DNA of 64,000 nucleotides from Corallium rubrum (taxonomy: Eukaryota; Cnidaria; Anthozoa; Scleralcyonacea; Coralliidae), in assembly GCA_964035015.1 (NCBI GenBank), contig OZ036002.1, positions 3,583,877 to 3,647,876 of the forward strand. Reading direction: 5' to 3'. Positions 20,701-35,100 of the stretch are shown one piece after another. The stretch's first letter is position 1. The number at the start of each line of letters is the position of its first letter. The position numbers were made by a program, and so were the translations under genes. The notes under the pieces were generated by a model. It had not been told where the DNA came from. It did no database searches and worked only from the letters and a program-made list of their open reading frames with translations.

Positions 20701-23700
20701 TTCTAGAGCTCGAAGTCGATCACCACCAAGGTATTATGACAGCAAGGCCTTTTTTATTTTACATACAGTAAATAACTTAACTTTCAGTTACTGGTATTAA
20801 GTAGTTTTTTATATGGCTCTTATGTGAGTGGTCTTTTACATGTGGGGATTTTACATAATACACTGTAGGCAAGTTTCAGGGTGTTGTGCGCACATCATTT
20901 TTCAAAAAAACTGGCAAACTCCACTCAATGTAAATGTACTGTACTACTGTTTAAAAGCAAAGTATAGATACAGTTTCTGGATATTTAACACTGTTATTCT
21001 GTTGTTGTTGGCTCGCTAGCAAGTCTGTTTGCCATTGCTTATTTTGTAGCCCACCAGTATTCCTTTCCAAAATGATGTGCATGCAACACCCTGAAACTCA
21101 CCTATTGTAATCTTTGGGTTCTCCTGAGCAAAATTGCAATAATTATACTGTATCTTGTCAGCCGAAAATTTCATCTTCATGGAGTTTTTCGCTGTCAGAG
21201 TTACTGGATGTGATGTGACAAGAGGCATTTTTGTGGCAGGTAACAAAAGAAACCTGGTTTGGAATGCCTCTTGTGACATCACATCTGGTAACTTTGACAG
21301 CGAAAAACTCCATGAAGATAAAATTTTCAGCTGACAAGATATATTGCAATTTTGCTCAGGAGAACCCAAAGATTACGAATATGTAAAATCCCCATGGGTG
21401 AAATAGACACTTTAATGCAGCTTTTCTGTGATTTGATTGTTTCCTGAGCAGTCATTACAAACCGGTAAAGATCATTTATTACAAAAAATGAAATCAGAAA
21501 ATTAACCTGTTCATTCCCATTGGTGCCACTTGGAACTTTTTATTTTTTTCTCTGTCTAACACCAGATGATTCTACATGAGTTAAAGGGTTAAGGAAGTCA
21601 AGCTAAAGTGGTGGTAAAGAAATCTAAATAATTATGATGTCACTCATGTCAGTGTTTACAGTGACTGAAAGGGTTTGGTTGTTTTTGTTGAAAATCAGTT
21701 ACTATGGTTTTGCAACTTGTATTCATACCTACCAAGTCTCATGCCTTGGGCATGTGTCACATGCCTCAGCATTAATTCTCACGCTCACACGCGGGACATA
21801 AGTGATCTCACACCTCAGCTTTGTTTGTAGAGCTCCGTGCTGGTATTTAATACTTAACGCTTGAAATCCTGCTAAAAGCGAATTAAATCTTATTCGTAAT
21901 CCTCAAATTGTATACAATCCCTCGGGAAAATTAAAATTTAAATGTGACTGCAGGTTTTCTTCTGAGTCAGTGAGCTGCACGTATGCCTTGCAGAGGCTTG
22001 CAGTCTGGGGACGAGACGTTCATGCACGTGGTGGCCATAAAGAATGGGGGCTCAGCTCTGAGAATGAGATTTCTACAAAAATATGGCTGACATGGACTCG
22101 GAGGACTGGCTATCGCGCTATTAAAATCATGTTTTTTAAAATTCTTCACAAATGTGCTGTCAGAATGCGGGAAATACCGTTTCAGAGATCCAAATTTCAA
22201 AAAAAATTGGGGGGGGGGGGTGCCCCTGGACCCCCCTAGATATGCAGTCACATGCCTGGGTATTACTCAAACTTGGCAGCTATGTGTATTCTTTAAATTT
22301 AATTCAAAAACTCAATAATTCACAAGGAAAGCACAAAGGAAATCAGTACCATGCCCGTGGTTTTATACCTGATAAAACTTCTTGATGTCAGAAAGAATAC
22401 TAATGAACTTACAATTTTATATAAAGAATACTAATGAACCTACAATTTTATATAAAGAATACTAATGAACATACAATTTTATATAAAGAATACTAATGAA
22501 CATAACATCCAATAACAAATCATTTTTGAAGCCATTCAAAACACTCGCATCACGTGTTTTATCAGATCTAAAACACTCGGACTGCGCTCTTGTGGTTTTA
22601 AATCTGCTAAAACACTCCTGCTTGTGTTTTAAGTATTACATAAAACTAAAAAACATTGGCCATATAATAAAAACTTTATTAACCTCACTTAGTTGGACTT
22701 TACAGAAAAATTATCGTTCCCTTGGTCTTTTCATACAAACCTCACTCCTTTGTTGCTTTACTCTGTTACATTTCCTGGGTCAATTTTAACAGTCTATTAT
22801 CATAAAAATGAACTTCAAACCAATGTTTTAAGTGTTATTTGTGGTTTTCATCTGCACAACTAGCATAAAGTTTGAGATTTTGTAGTGTTTATCCCGATAT
22901 TGCCGCGCCGGAACATGCAGCGGACGTCCCCGTGAGCAAACGAACGCTATTTTGCATTTTCACCGATTTCGGCTAGTCTTTTAATAATACGAATATCAAT
23001 TAAACAATATGCAGCAAGACAATACAGTACGTCACTGCAGAGTGCAGTTAGCCTGCCACTAGAAACAAACTAAAAATATTTAATATCTAAACCCGTTAAT
23101 TTAATAAAACCAAGAACAATTTATCTCCCTGTGATGCCATAATCCGTAAATACTCCTAAATATCATGTCAGATCGCGCGCACGGAAGTTTTTAGTTTTAT
23201 TCTTAGGTATACTCCTGCACAGAGTAAACAAGAGATTAGGCTGAGGCGGTTTTGGAAAAAAAACGAAACCGAAAACCGTCACGAAAAAACCGGTAAAACC
23301 GACATAACCGATCTTCTGCATTAATTAAATTATTATGAAATAAAAAGACCCAAATCAAACCAACATGTGCGTTTACTTTATGAAGCAGTAAATAAATATA
23401 TTGTAGCAACCAACAATGATTATTTACAATTAGTTAAAGTTTTATACATCAAAATGTAAAATTCTAGGTGCTTAATACAAGTGCCTTTTTGTTTACAAAT
23501 TCTCAGCAAAAAAACGAGCATGTTAAGCTTTTCAGGATTTAACCGTGCTCGTGCTGGAGTGCTTACAAGTCCCGCCTTGCTGAACCAACTCGCCGGTTGT
23601 GAGGAAATCAGTTTTGTACCTCGGATCAAGGAATGAAGTAACATTCATCAAAACTTTGAGATCCTCTGCAACATATTTCGACTTCAAACGACGGAGAATT

Positions 23701-26700
23701 TCGGTTTGCAGTTGACATGCCAACGGGAGATCTCCATCTTGACTAGCCAATTCGACGGTAGACAAACGGTGAATAACTGGCTTCAGCGCACTAATGGTAA
23801 CATACGTGCTTGCCGACAAAATGTCAGTGAACCCGTCTTATGTCCGTCTTTTATGCATAGTCATCGGATAAGAATGCAAAATATAAGTTAAACTGAAAAA
23901 CTTTGAATCGGTTTTTCGGTTTTTCACCGTGAAAGAAACCGGAAAACCGATCTCAAAACAAAACCGATCTTTTCCGGTTTATCGGTTAACCGCCCCAGCC
24001 TACAAGAGATATTCCATTATTTTCATATTATATGCAACTGAGCATTTATTTACTCCATTTCTAGGCAGTGGAAGATAATCTGCGAGCGCATTTTATGACA
24101 AATTACTTATCTGCCAGCGCGATCAATCGCGCTGGCAGAACGAACTTGGGAGCGTGTGGGCGAGCGCGATCGCGCTCGCCTCATTGAAAGCACTGCATAA
24201 AAACCTGTTTGGTCACTAATTTTTTTAATAAACTTATTTTTCTTCACTTTACAGGTCTTATCACAGTGCGTATGCTTATCCACCTAGACGGTAAGCATTT
24301 TTGTTGACATTTTACATTTGAAGACACTGATATTGTTTGCTAGCTTCTTCAAACAAACATGACTCATTCTGAACTTCTCTGCAATCTCAATAGTGCATTG
24401 CAATTAAAACAGAACTCTTTTTACTACCAGATACACATGACTGTCTTCAAAAATTTGTTACAATACATTTGTATTATAACATTGTATAAAAGAAGTACTG
24501 TAATGTTTTTACAACTTCATAAACTGTTCTGATATTTTTAAGTGTAGCTTCTCTTGAATTTATTAATTAGATTTATCAACTCTTTGATATCTTTTCAATT
24601 GATTTTCCATGCAGAAAATATAATCTTAGAAATATTAGTTTATTTAGTCCAAACAATGATTTCTGTATGTAGAGCTGCTCTCAATTCTTTTTCCCCCTGG
24701 CAATCAATTGCCATTGCCAATAATCAGATCATCCAGGGCTGTAGCCACAAATTTCAAATTGGTCAGCCTGAGAATGCCGTGAGCATCGAAATTTTTTTTG
24801 TTTTCTAAGTCTTGGAAACGTTATTTCCTGCATTTTGAGAGCAGTTTTAACAAAAAATGTTTAATATTTTATAACAGTGATAAACCCTAATTTTAAAGCC
24901 TCTTTCATCAAAGTGATTTCCAATTAATATTTCAATTTCCCCTCCACAATATTTTTTTTTGTGTTCGTGAAAATCATAATGCAATTCACATCACATGTGT
25001 TGGACAGAACGTTAGGAATATATTTTTAACATAGCCATGCAAGTCCGAATATTAAACTCATATGTAACGTTTATAATATAACTCTAACACTAATCTTAGT
25101 TAATACCTTAATACAATAAACCATAAACTTACTAGCTTGCAAATAAGAAAAAAATATTTGCGGTGCTCCGGAAAGTGGTCTGGTTGAAATCGAACCACCG
25201 TACCAGCTAAGCATACATTTATTTGCGTTAATATTGTTCTTAATAATAAGCATCATTAGCTGTTCAGTTTAAATATAAAGTATGTGTCTTCTGTAAAAAT
25301 AACTTTAACATTGATAAAATAGCTTTTTAACTTGATGTATACACACTTAAATTGGTGGTGGTGCACGAAACTTCAGGACTAATGGAATGCGATTTAAGTA
25401 ATACGAATTGATCAGTTGTTAACCACAACCAATCGATTACAAAAGTGACTGAATAGGCACCGCTCAACTTCTTGTCCTACAAACATTTTATCAGTGTTGT
25501 AGCAAGAAGTGACTCAAGCCGATTATTTTACATAAAATGACTCAACTCGAGTTTCTAAACCCAAATAACTTGGACTTGACTCAGGAATTCTCTGGCTAAA
25601 GCCTAGTTCTCATATGTCGCCGACGGTCGACGATTTGTGATTTAGATGCATGTTAAAACGGTAAAAAAGAAAAGTATTAAAGAACAATGCAGAAAGCAGT
25701 ACTTTTCTGCATTGTTCTTTATTACTTAACATGCATCTGAATCATGGATTGGCGACATATGAGAACTAGGCTTAAATGACTTAGTTAGTTTCAGAAATTG
25801 CAGCTTGATGTTAGTAATAATTGTTAGTTGTTTGCTGTACAAGCTGTGTTAGTTAGTAATACTCAGAAAAACTCTGAGCTCTGAACGGGACTCGATCCCA
25901 CAACCTTCTGAATGCTGGCCAGACGCTCTAACCATTGAGCCACCAGAACTCTGGCTAGCATTCAGAAGGTTGTGGGATCGAGTCCCGCTCAGAGCTCAGA
26001 GTTTTTCTGAGTATTACTAACTAACACAGCTTGTACAGCAAACAACTAACAATTTCTTAAATGACTTGTTGAGAAATAAATTAGGGTTATGATTTAAACG
26101 TTTTTAAGTGCATAGGTTGTCTGAGGGTCCCCCTTTTGCCAAGTAAAATCATCTGGCATTGGAGTAAAACAAGGGGCCGGTTTGGGCCAGCTTTGGTAGG
26201 AATGTTACATTACACCAAGCTCGCAAACGTACCACATGCACAACATTATACGCGTACAACTTATCATATCACTTTAACTACATCTCATATGCCGACACTA
26301 CCACTTATAGGAGTGCATACACTGATCTCAAATAATATACTCATTATACTGGATAGAGCATCTATTGTTTCGCGCCTGGCAAAAATTGAAGTCGGAAGTG
26401 AGGCAAAGTCTCGCGGCGGCCATATCCGGTGGGACCCACAATATTGCTGAATCCATAGTTTTCGCCTCTGGTTTTCGCTTTAAATGATCGGATTTTTAAC
26501 GAAAACCAGCTAAATTTTTGTGACATGTATCTGTCGCTATGGGAGAACTTAAAAGTGGCTGTATGAAAACCAAGTGGGTCCCACCTGAAATGGCCGTCGC
26601 TAATTTATTCCGACTTCACAGCGAGCACCGGATGCTCTATCCAGTATAATGAGTCTATTATTTGAGATCAGTGAGTGCATATGAATGTGATGTATTGTAT

Positions 26701-27409
26701 AATAAACGAGCAGGAGTGTTTTATCAGATATAAAGACACGAGGCGAAGCCGAGTGTTTTTATATCTGATAAAACACGAACTTCGAGTTTATTGAACGGCT
26801 TCAAAAACGAACCACTTGGTAAGTTCATTGGCGTAGTAAGTTTGAAAAATAACCTTGTCTAAGCCGAGAAAATCAAAGCTAAAGTTTATGTAAATCAGGA
26901 GCTATCTTTATCACATATAAAGACACTGATTAAACAATTAAGTTCTTTTGAATTTTCCTCATGAATTATTAATGAGTTTTTGAAAAGTATATTTATATTT
27001 GGAATTTAACGATAATGAACGAAATTTAAAGATTTTAAAACTATTAGTATTTTGTATTACTAATTATAAATTGACAGTTTTAGAAACATAAATTTTAAAA
27101 TTTAAGCAACGGTTAATACAGTAAATTTACTAGCACTTAATTTTTGCATTAGTAAGCGTGTGAGGTGATGGGTTTAAAATATATGTTACGGTTATATTTA
27201 AATTTTATCTATTGATTTTAAACAGCAAAATAACTTTATTAAATAGCTTATGAAGCGAAAATTAAGTCTTATTTGAAAGAACACTTAAAATGACAAAGTA
27301 ACATCTTTTGCAATTTTTCGTTTCCTTGCTTCGTTCTTGAGATATTTCAGTTTGTTTGATATGTAAATGTCATGTGATGTACACATGCATAATAAGTTAT
27401 CGGAGAAGG

Positions 27410-27497
<88 letters not shown>

Positions 27498-27733
27498 GTA
27501 TATATATATATTATATGTATATATATATATGTATGTATATATATATATGTATACATATATATATATATACATATATGTATATATATATATGTATGTATAT
27601 ATATATATATGTATGTATATATATATATGTATATGTATATATATATGTATATGTATATATGTATATATATATGTATATATGTATATATGTATATATGTAT
27701 ATATATATATATATATATATAGTTAAAAGCTTC

Positions 27734-27768
<35 letters not shown>

Positions 27769-30700
27769 ATATGTATATATATATATGTATATCAAAGCAA
27801 ACGTAATTTGAAGGAATTATGTGTGTGTTCCTCCCACAACACCAAACATATAGAATTTCAAGTGATTTCGTTTGATAATAGTAAAGATATCTAACCTTCT
27901 CCAATGACTCGTTTGGTTATATAGAACGTTTTCACTCACGTGATCGGTGGCCCATTGGAGTGGTGAAACAATTAACACTTATTGACTGGGACCGAGGGAA
28001 ACAGTATGTTTTGTGGCCCCAAGACCGCCGTTGTTACCCGAGGCGAAGCCGAGGGTAACAACGAGCGGTCGAGGGACCACAAAACATACTGTTTGCCGAA
28101 GGTCCCAGTCAATAAGTATTCTATTATATACCAAGTGTCAAAGAAAACAAATAAAAAGAAAGACGTCAAATCACTGAAGTAAATATGAGAATTGTCGAAG
28201 AAGCTCGTTGAGTTGTACTTTTGTAAGATTTTCAAACTCGGCGGCGAGTCCTTTTTCGATACAAAGTTCCCTTAAGATTTTAACTGCTTGCTTGGTGACC
28301 TTTTTCGTCGATGTCAAGTCTTTATCTTTGAGTAAATTATCTATTTCATCACTGCTTCGGCTAGCGAACCTTTGTTTTTGCGCCATAACTTGAGGATTTT
28401 ATTATTCACCGGTCCATAACATATTATTCACCGCTTCAGAGCTGTTGCCGGGAGACTGGAATTTCATCACTATCACGTGATACCCTCTCGCCCAATGAGA
28501 CGCAAGAAAACACGAACTTTGACACTTGGTATATAATAATACGAAATATTTGAATAAGAAAGAGCTAATTCCCATACCGTACACCAATATGGCCGCCATT
28601 TCATTGTTTTGGTACACCAATATGGCCGCCGTGACGTAAGATGAAAACGCTCTATAGCTAGAGTTTCACTGGATGCAACGATGACTGTCATTGGTTGGTT
28701 TGTGGTCACATGACCTTAGCTAAATTTCATTGTCTACCGAGCGGGCAATAATTGAGAACTTCTTGCCTGCTCGGTCAATAAGTTTTCAATTGTTGCCCGC
28801 TAGAACTTTGAACACTTCACGGCGTCCTTTAAACAAAAGCTTGTTTGGTACGAAAAAAAGAATATATTTATAGGTCTTCAAAGCATGTGTGAAGATTAAC
28901 TGGAAAAATGTATTGCTGTTCTTTTGTTCTGAGACTTAAGTTATATTTGTTTGGTTGAAGTGAAATTACGAAGCCAAGCGAAATGTTTTGGTAAGTCTTA
29001 GCGTTTGTCTTTTGTGTACTTTCCCTTGATAAACGTCGAAATTATTCAGCGAAACTCAAGCTATATAACAAAACAGTTAATGTCTGCTCCCTCGGGAAAC
29101 AGTTAGTTTTGTTTTCCCTCGAGTCTCGATGTTTCCCTCGACTTCGTCTCGGAAATATCAAGACTCTCGGGAAAACAAAACTAACTGTTTTCCGAGGGAG
29201 CAGACATTAAGTGTATATTGCACAGCATGTACGTCACAACATGTGACACGTACATATCAAACAAACTGAAGTATCTCAAGAACGAAGCAAGGAATCAAAA
29301 AACTGCAAAAGATGTTACTTTGTCATTTTAAGTGTTCTTTCAAATAAGACAAACTTAATTTTGATGTCATTGGCACTTTAAGTAATTTTAGAAAGGTTCG
29401 GTTTATAAGTTAAAGAGAATAAATTTTAAAATCAATTTACATGTTTTCCTCAGTATAGTGCATTTTCGTGCAAAGTTGTCGATCAGTTCCAGTTTTTAGC
29501 GAAATATTACGACTATATATACTAATGTAACTAACGTTTTTGTTCTAAAGTCAGTAAAAAGTTTTGTTCTAAGCAGCATCGAAACAATCCTTCGTCGTTG
29601 GCGGCGTTCAAGTGCTTGAAAAACTCGGAAGACTTTAGAGCTTCTATATCGGTCAGTCAATAACTAAACTGTAAGTCTCCTCGAGTTGATTGTGTATGTT
29701 CTTCATTCAAGCTTGGTTGATGCCCTCGAAAGGTTTGCCATTGATTATGCCATATTTATCAAACTATTGTACTCGGTAAAAAGTTAAACAATGTCCAGTT
29801 TTCTATAGCTCTAGAGGTTCGTGTGTAGCTTGACTTTATCGAAGCCGAAAGGAAGCACCGGATCGAAGAACCGCCTCGGAGAACCGCCTCGGAAGAAGTT
29901 TGTTCGCGAAAGTTGATATCGTCGAAAGACTCGGGAGTTAACGTTGACCGTGAGTACTATCGGAGTAGAAACATTCTCGGTTGGTGGAAGGTCGAGAAGT
30001 TATATATTATATTCAGACCTTATTTCTAATGGAAACTATTTAGTAATTTGTATTCATTTATATCGAGATTTCTCTTTCTCTACGATTCTTTATATATGTC
30101 TTTGGTCTCTTACTGTCTTCAGTTTAGGAAATATAAGTGGGGGGAGTTTGTTGCTGTAGGAATATTCAGTATTACAGGATGTCCTGTGATATTACGTATC
30201 CTGTATATAAACTGTTGTTAGGAATATAGACAGATATATATGTAATGTTTACAACACGAGCGGCCGTGTTGTATTGAATATATAATCACGAGCCGAAGGC
30301 GAGTGATTGTATATTCAATACAACAAGGATGCGAGTGTTGTGAACAACTTGTGAAATGAATAAATAGTAAAAATCCCTTTGGGATATTGAGATGCTAATT
30401 AGTGACAAGCACTAGTGGTTGTATCAGAAGAGTATACATCCACTAGTGGTTGTAACTAATTAGCACCATTGGTTTTAGTTTGTATGGGGTTTACAGGGGT
30501 ATACATGTGACGTAATTTCTGGAATTGGATTGGCTGCAAAACTCATGAATTAATAATAATTGGATACGAGAATTGAGTGTAAATATTCTAGTTATTTTAC
30601 CTAGTAAAATTTCTGAGTTTCCAAGCGTAACTCGAACCCACAACCTACCAAACGCCAGTGAGACGCTTTAACTATTGAACTACTAAGCCTGAGATGACTT

Positions 30701-32023
30701 GAACGTTACGTTGAGTTTGTTGAATGACATTATACGCATTGCTATATGATATATTGTGATGTCGTAATGCTTGTTGTTAAGGGAAGAAACAGCTATGCTA
30801 GCTCGGCTATGAAAATTGAATGTAAATGTTTTTGGTTTTGGAAGCTTCGTATTGGTAACGTGCGCCAAAGAAAAACGGAACGGAACTACGGAAGACATCG
30901 GTACACGAGAAAGAGTAATAACAAAAGAAACAAACAAACAAAGGAAACAAAAAAAATCGAGATGGAAGCTTCTACAGCAGAGCAAAAAAATGCATTTTAT
31001 CGTATTAATAACAACGTATTAATAGCAAGCGTTTTTCAATCCCGTTGCGTCAAACGGCCAAGTTAAACGCGATTAACTGATCGTGCTCAGTTTAATCGAC
31101 CTCCTTGAGGTGGTGCAAACTAATCGCGATTAATTTACGCCGATCTGTTTACACGGACATTTTAAGCCCGTTTAAAGTCAGATGTTAAGCCCGCTTAAAT
31201 TTTGACCGTGTAAACAGGGCTTTAACCTACGTTCAAATCATCTAGTCAAATCATCCCAATAGTTCAATGCTCACCGGCGATCAGGTTGTGCGTTCGAGTC
31301 CCGTTCGGAAACTCAGAAAACAATTCGAAGAACATTTACACTGTATTTTATATAAGCTAATATGTGTGTTTATAGAAACATATGTTTATGTCTCGAACAT
31401 AAACTATTTAGGTTTAGGGTCAACCGAATTGTAGTATTTGATAAGCACGTTTCAAACACTATATACTTTGATAGTTGTAGTCATATTTCGCAGATCAATG
31501 TTCTCTAAATACTTGATCTGACTATTTTTTGGACAATGAGTTCACACTACATCTTTATCAGAAATCATCGCTTTGGTGTTACGTGGTGTCAAACTGAGGC
31601 TTGGTCATAATGATCACACTCGGTTTTGTTTCAGAGGTGTGGAAAAGAGTGTGACAAAACATCACTGTGGGGATATTCGTATAAGAAATATTCGGTATAC
31701 TACTAAAATTGGGAGAGGGGGTGGTTGTCTTAGCTTCTCACTCTTGCTTCCTGGTGATTGAATTCGTTACATTCTTATCCAGGTCTCTGGGTGTCGTATG
31801 TGCACGTCAGGTTTAACGAAATACAATTCAGCGTAAAATGTCTTAAACGTAGTATCGGGTAGTCATTGGAAGATTTTTCTTGTTGCTAATAATAATAAAT
31901 ATATTTTCTTTCAGCTTTTAGGCCGCTGTAAAGAACACCAATCTATATCTCCAGTTGGTCTGGTTCTACTTCAAAGGAACAACTCGTTTTGGAATGGTAT
32001 GTATATATCCTGTAAAATCTTGT

Positions 32024-32102
<79 letters not shown>

Positions 32103-35100
32103 TATATTAGATGTTTTGGTGTGTAGTATCGCTGGTTGTGCCCGTATTTTGATGAGCCCACAGGGCTCATCAAAATACGGCACAACTCGTAAAAATATAC
32201 AGCGATACTACGCACCAAAACATCTAATAAGAAATTTATTATACAACTGCTCTTATCAACAAATTTTTATGGAAAAAGAAAACTCTAAAAAGACCAGAGA
32301 AGAAGCGTGACTTGCATCAGGACAAGATAATAAGCATACATGAAGTAGTCCCCCGTGTGGTAAATTTGATTGGCTAACAAAATCTGTCAAACCGGTTTTC
32401 TACTGTCCAAATAACTAACTATCCAAATATCGCTGTATATTTGTACTCATTTTTGGCGTTATTTGGCCAGTTTTTAATGCAATTGTATAATAATTGTAGA
32501 AACTGCCGGATGGCCGGTGCTTGCGCTTTGAGAATCACGAAACTCGACGTTGTGAAGGCCCTGTTACACGGTGCAATTTTTCATGCACCTTGTCTCGCAA
32601 TGATGACTCATACAGCATTGCAGTTGCAAGACAGGGGGTGTTACACGCTGCAACGCGTTTATGCAATTTTCCCATGATTTGGATTTCGGTAAAAGCGGGT
32701 AGACTGGGGAGAGGCTCGATTGTGTGCCAAATCATAACAAAATATTGCGAGACAAGTTGCTGAAGGGGTGTTACACGGTACAACAGTGAAACAAATTGCG
32801 GCAATCGTTGCAGAAAGTAGAACCTGATTCTACTTTGTGCAACGATTGTTGCAACTTGTCTCGCAACGATTTTGACCATTGCACAGCATGTTACACGGTG
32901 CAATGATTCATGCAGCTTGTCTCGCAACGATTTTGACCATTATTTCTAGAGATATTCCTAATTTTACGATTTTCATTTCTCTCGTTTGGAGAAAATGACG
33001 TCATCAGTCATATAATTTGCGTATTTCAAAAACGTGAATATCTCTTGAACGAGATGAGATATTACAAACCACAAACGCCGTTCATCTTCATTTTAAATGT
33101 ACTTTATGATAAGATCAAAAAAAGACTGACGATTTTTTCATCTAAGTGACTCTTTAATGAACAAACTTCGAGGTGTTTGGATGATTTATGCAATTTTTTC
33201 CTCCGATGTGCAAACTATATACCGACACCTTACTGATTTCCTTTGTTTTCGACTCCTGAATTATTGAGATCTTTGAGAGATCGCTTGATAGCTTCTCAAA
33301 CCATTAATAATTCATGAGCTTATTAGCCAATCAGGGGAAAATATTTGGTCATGTGTAGGAGTTTTTGAAACCTTGGTAAAGGTCGCGCAAACTGAATTTA
33401 TAATTAAGAAATCAGATAATAAACGGCACAAATAAAAAGACCGTTTATTACCACATTTCTTAATTATAAATTCAACGTGAGACCATTGTCTAATTTAATA
33501 TGCACCATTATTATATAGCTGGGTTTGATTTCCGGTCCGTACGCAAAACGACGCACGCTGATTGGTTCCTGAGAGGTCGGGATTTTACGATATTGACCGA
33601 GCGGTCAATACGCTTTTTTCTCGAACCTGTAAGTTTTGGCGGGAACATTTCTGAGTTGATTTGTATAGGTAATCATATGATAGCGAGTGCAATTAATGAT
33701 TTTACACTACGAGTGATATTTGAAAATTGATCCAATTTGGCTCAATTTTCAAATATCACGAGTAGTGTAAAAACATTAATTGCATGAGCAAAATCATATG
33801 ATTACTTGTTTATTATATGCATGACAAAATTACGATATCTATCTTAATTACAGTCAAAAATTTTTGTCTTAATTTGAATGTTTATTAGCCATACAACCAC
33901 AGACAATCTTAAAAAGTTATTCAAAGCAGTGAATTAATTTTTCTTTCTGGCGACTAACTATAAGTAATCACAAACTTCAAAACGAATTTACAATTACCTG
34001 AAGTGTCAATCCTTGTGGTACGCTTCGTAGTAATTCGCGCGTTTGAAAACATCTTGTTTCGTTACAACTGGACAACAAACAGTTTCACTTATGGTGAGCA
34101 GATGTTACCTGTATTGATCTTCAAATATTTACATGAAATTTTCAGTTGAAAGTGTTCCACAAGTCGTTGGAAAAGTCAAAATCTTTCAATTTGAAAATAC
34201 GCCGCCATTTTGAATTTTATTTTTTACCACTGTTACCATGGTAACATTAATTTGCACTCTGGAGAGTGCAATTAATGAGGGTAATAGAACGACGAGGAGT
34301 GCTATTAATGGCAAAATCATATGAGTATTACAAAATCGACCAACCGCGAAGCGGGAGGTTGATTTGTTAATCACGAGTATGATTTGGCATTAATAGCACG
34401 ACTCAATTCGTTCTATTACCCATTAATTATATGTCCTTCTGTAATCAGGTCAATGTCCTCGTCTTCTTTGTTTTTGACAGCAAATACTTCATGGTAGCCC
34501 AACTTTTGGGTTTTAGACCTAGGCCTCTCAACATGGCCCGCAAAAAATGCAAATTTCAGGCAGCCATTTCTTTTAATATATCGAGACTCGGCGAGGAGTT
34601 TTTTTAATAATAAAGTGAATTTGTGAGGAGTTCATACAATTATATGTGAGGTAAAACTGGGAATTATTGATAAAGAATGACAAGAACCAAAAATGTAAGT
34701 AATTTAGTACTGTTTGTCTTTACTTTATAGCGTGTTTATAAGCATGTATTTATAAACACACTCATGCAGTTTAAGCTTTACTGTATTTCGCCGAGTGTTG
34801 CTACTTTACTGACTAAAATATTTAAGAAATACCCGAGTGCTAATCTGGGTAATGCTTTGTTTTTAATTTGTTGGGGATACGACACTTTTCAAAACGTATA
34901 CCAAAAAATACAAATCTAAATTCTATATTTTAATATTTAAAATCCTCCATTTTTTAATTTTTTGAAAAATCCCGGAAAATCCACTGATCTCAAATAATAG
35001 ACTCATTATGCGGGATAGAGCATCTATTGTTTCGCGCCTGGCAAAAATTGAAGTCGGAAGTGAGGCTAAAAATCTCGCGGCGGCCATATCCGTTGGGACC

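Larger units (their letters stand above)
27928..28655. mobile_element. MITE of the TTTCACTCACGTGATC family, copy 2, interrupted
   Basis: The left part is at 27928-27970 and the right part at 28540-28655 (ending CCGTGACGTAAGATGAAAAC). Between them lies a younger insertion carrying a hairpin and a recombinase fragment. 28580-28640 duplicates the ACACCAATATGGCCGCC segment. Confidence 0.6.

Noticed and set aside
25880..25990. tRNA gene
   Set aside because: The A and B boxes are present but the sequence is embedded in a palindrome with a half-copy inverted; acceptor pairing is not convincing.
27285..27904. Long Tyr/Ile ORFs on both strands
   Set aside because: They are translations of a TA/TATG microsatellite.
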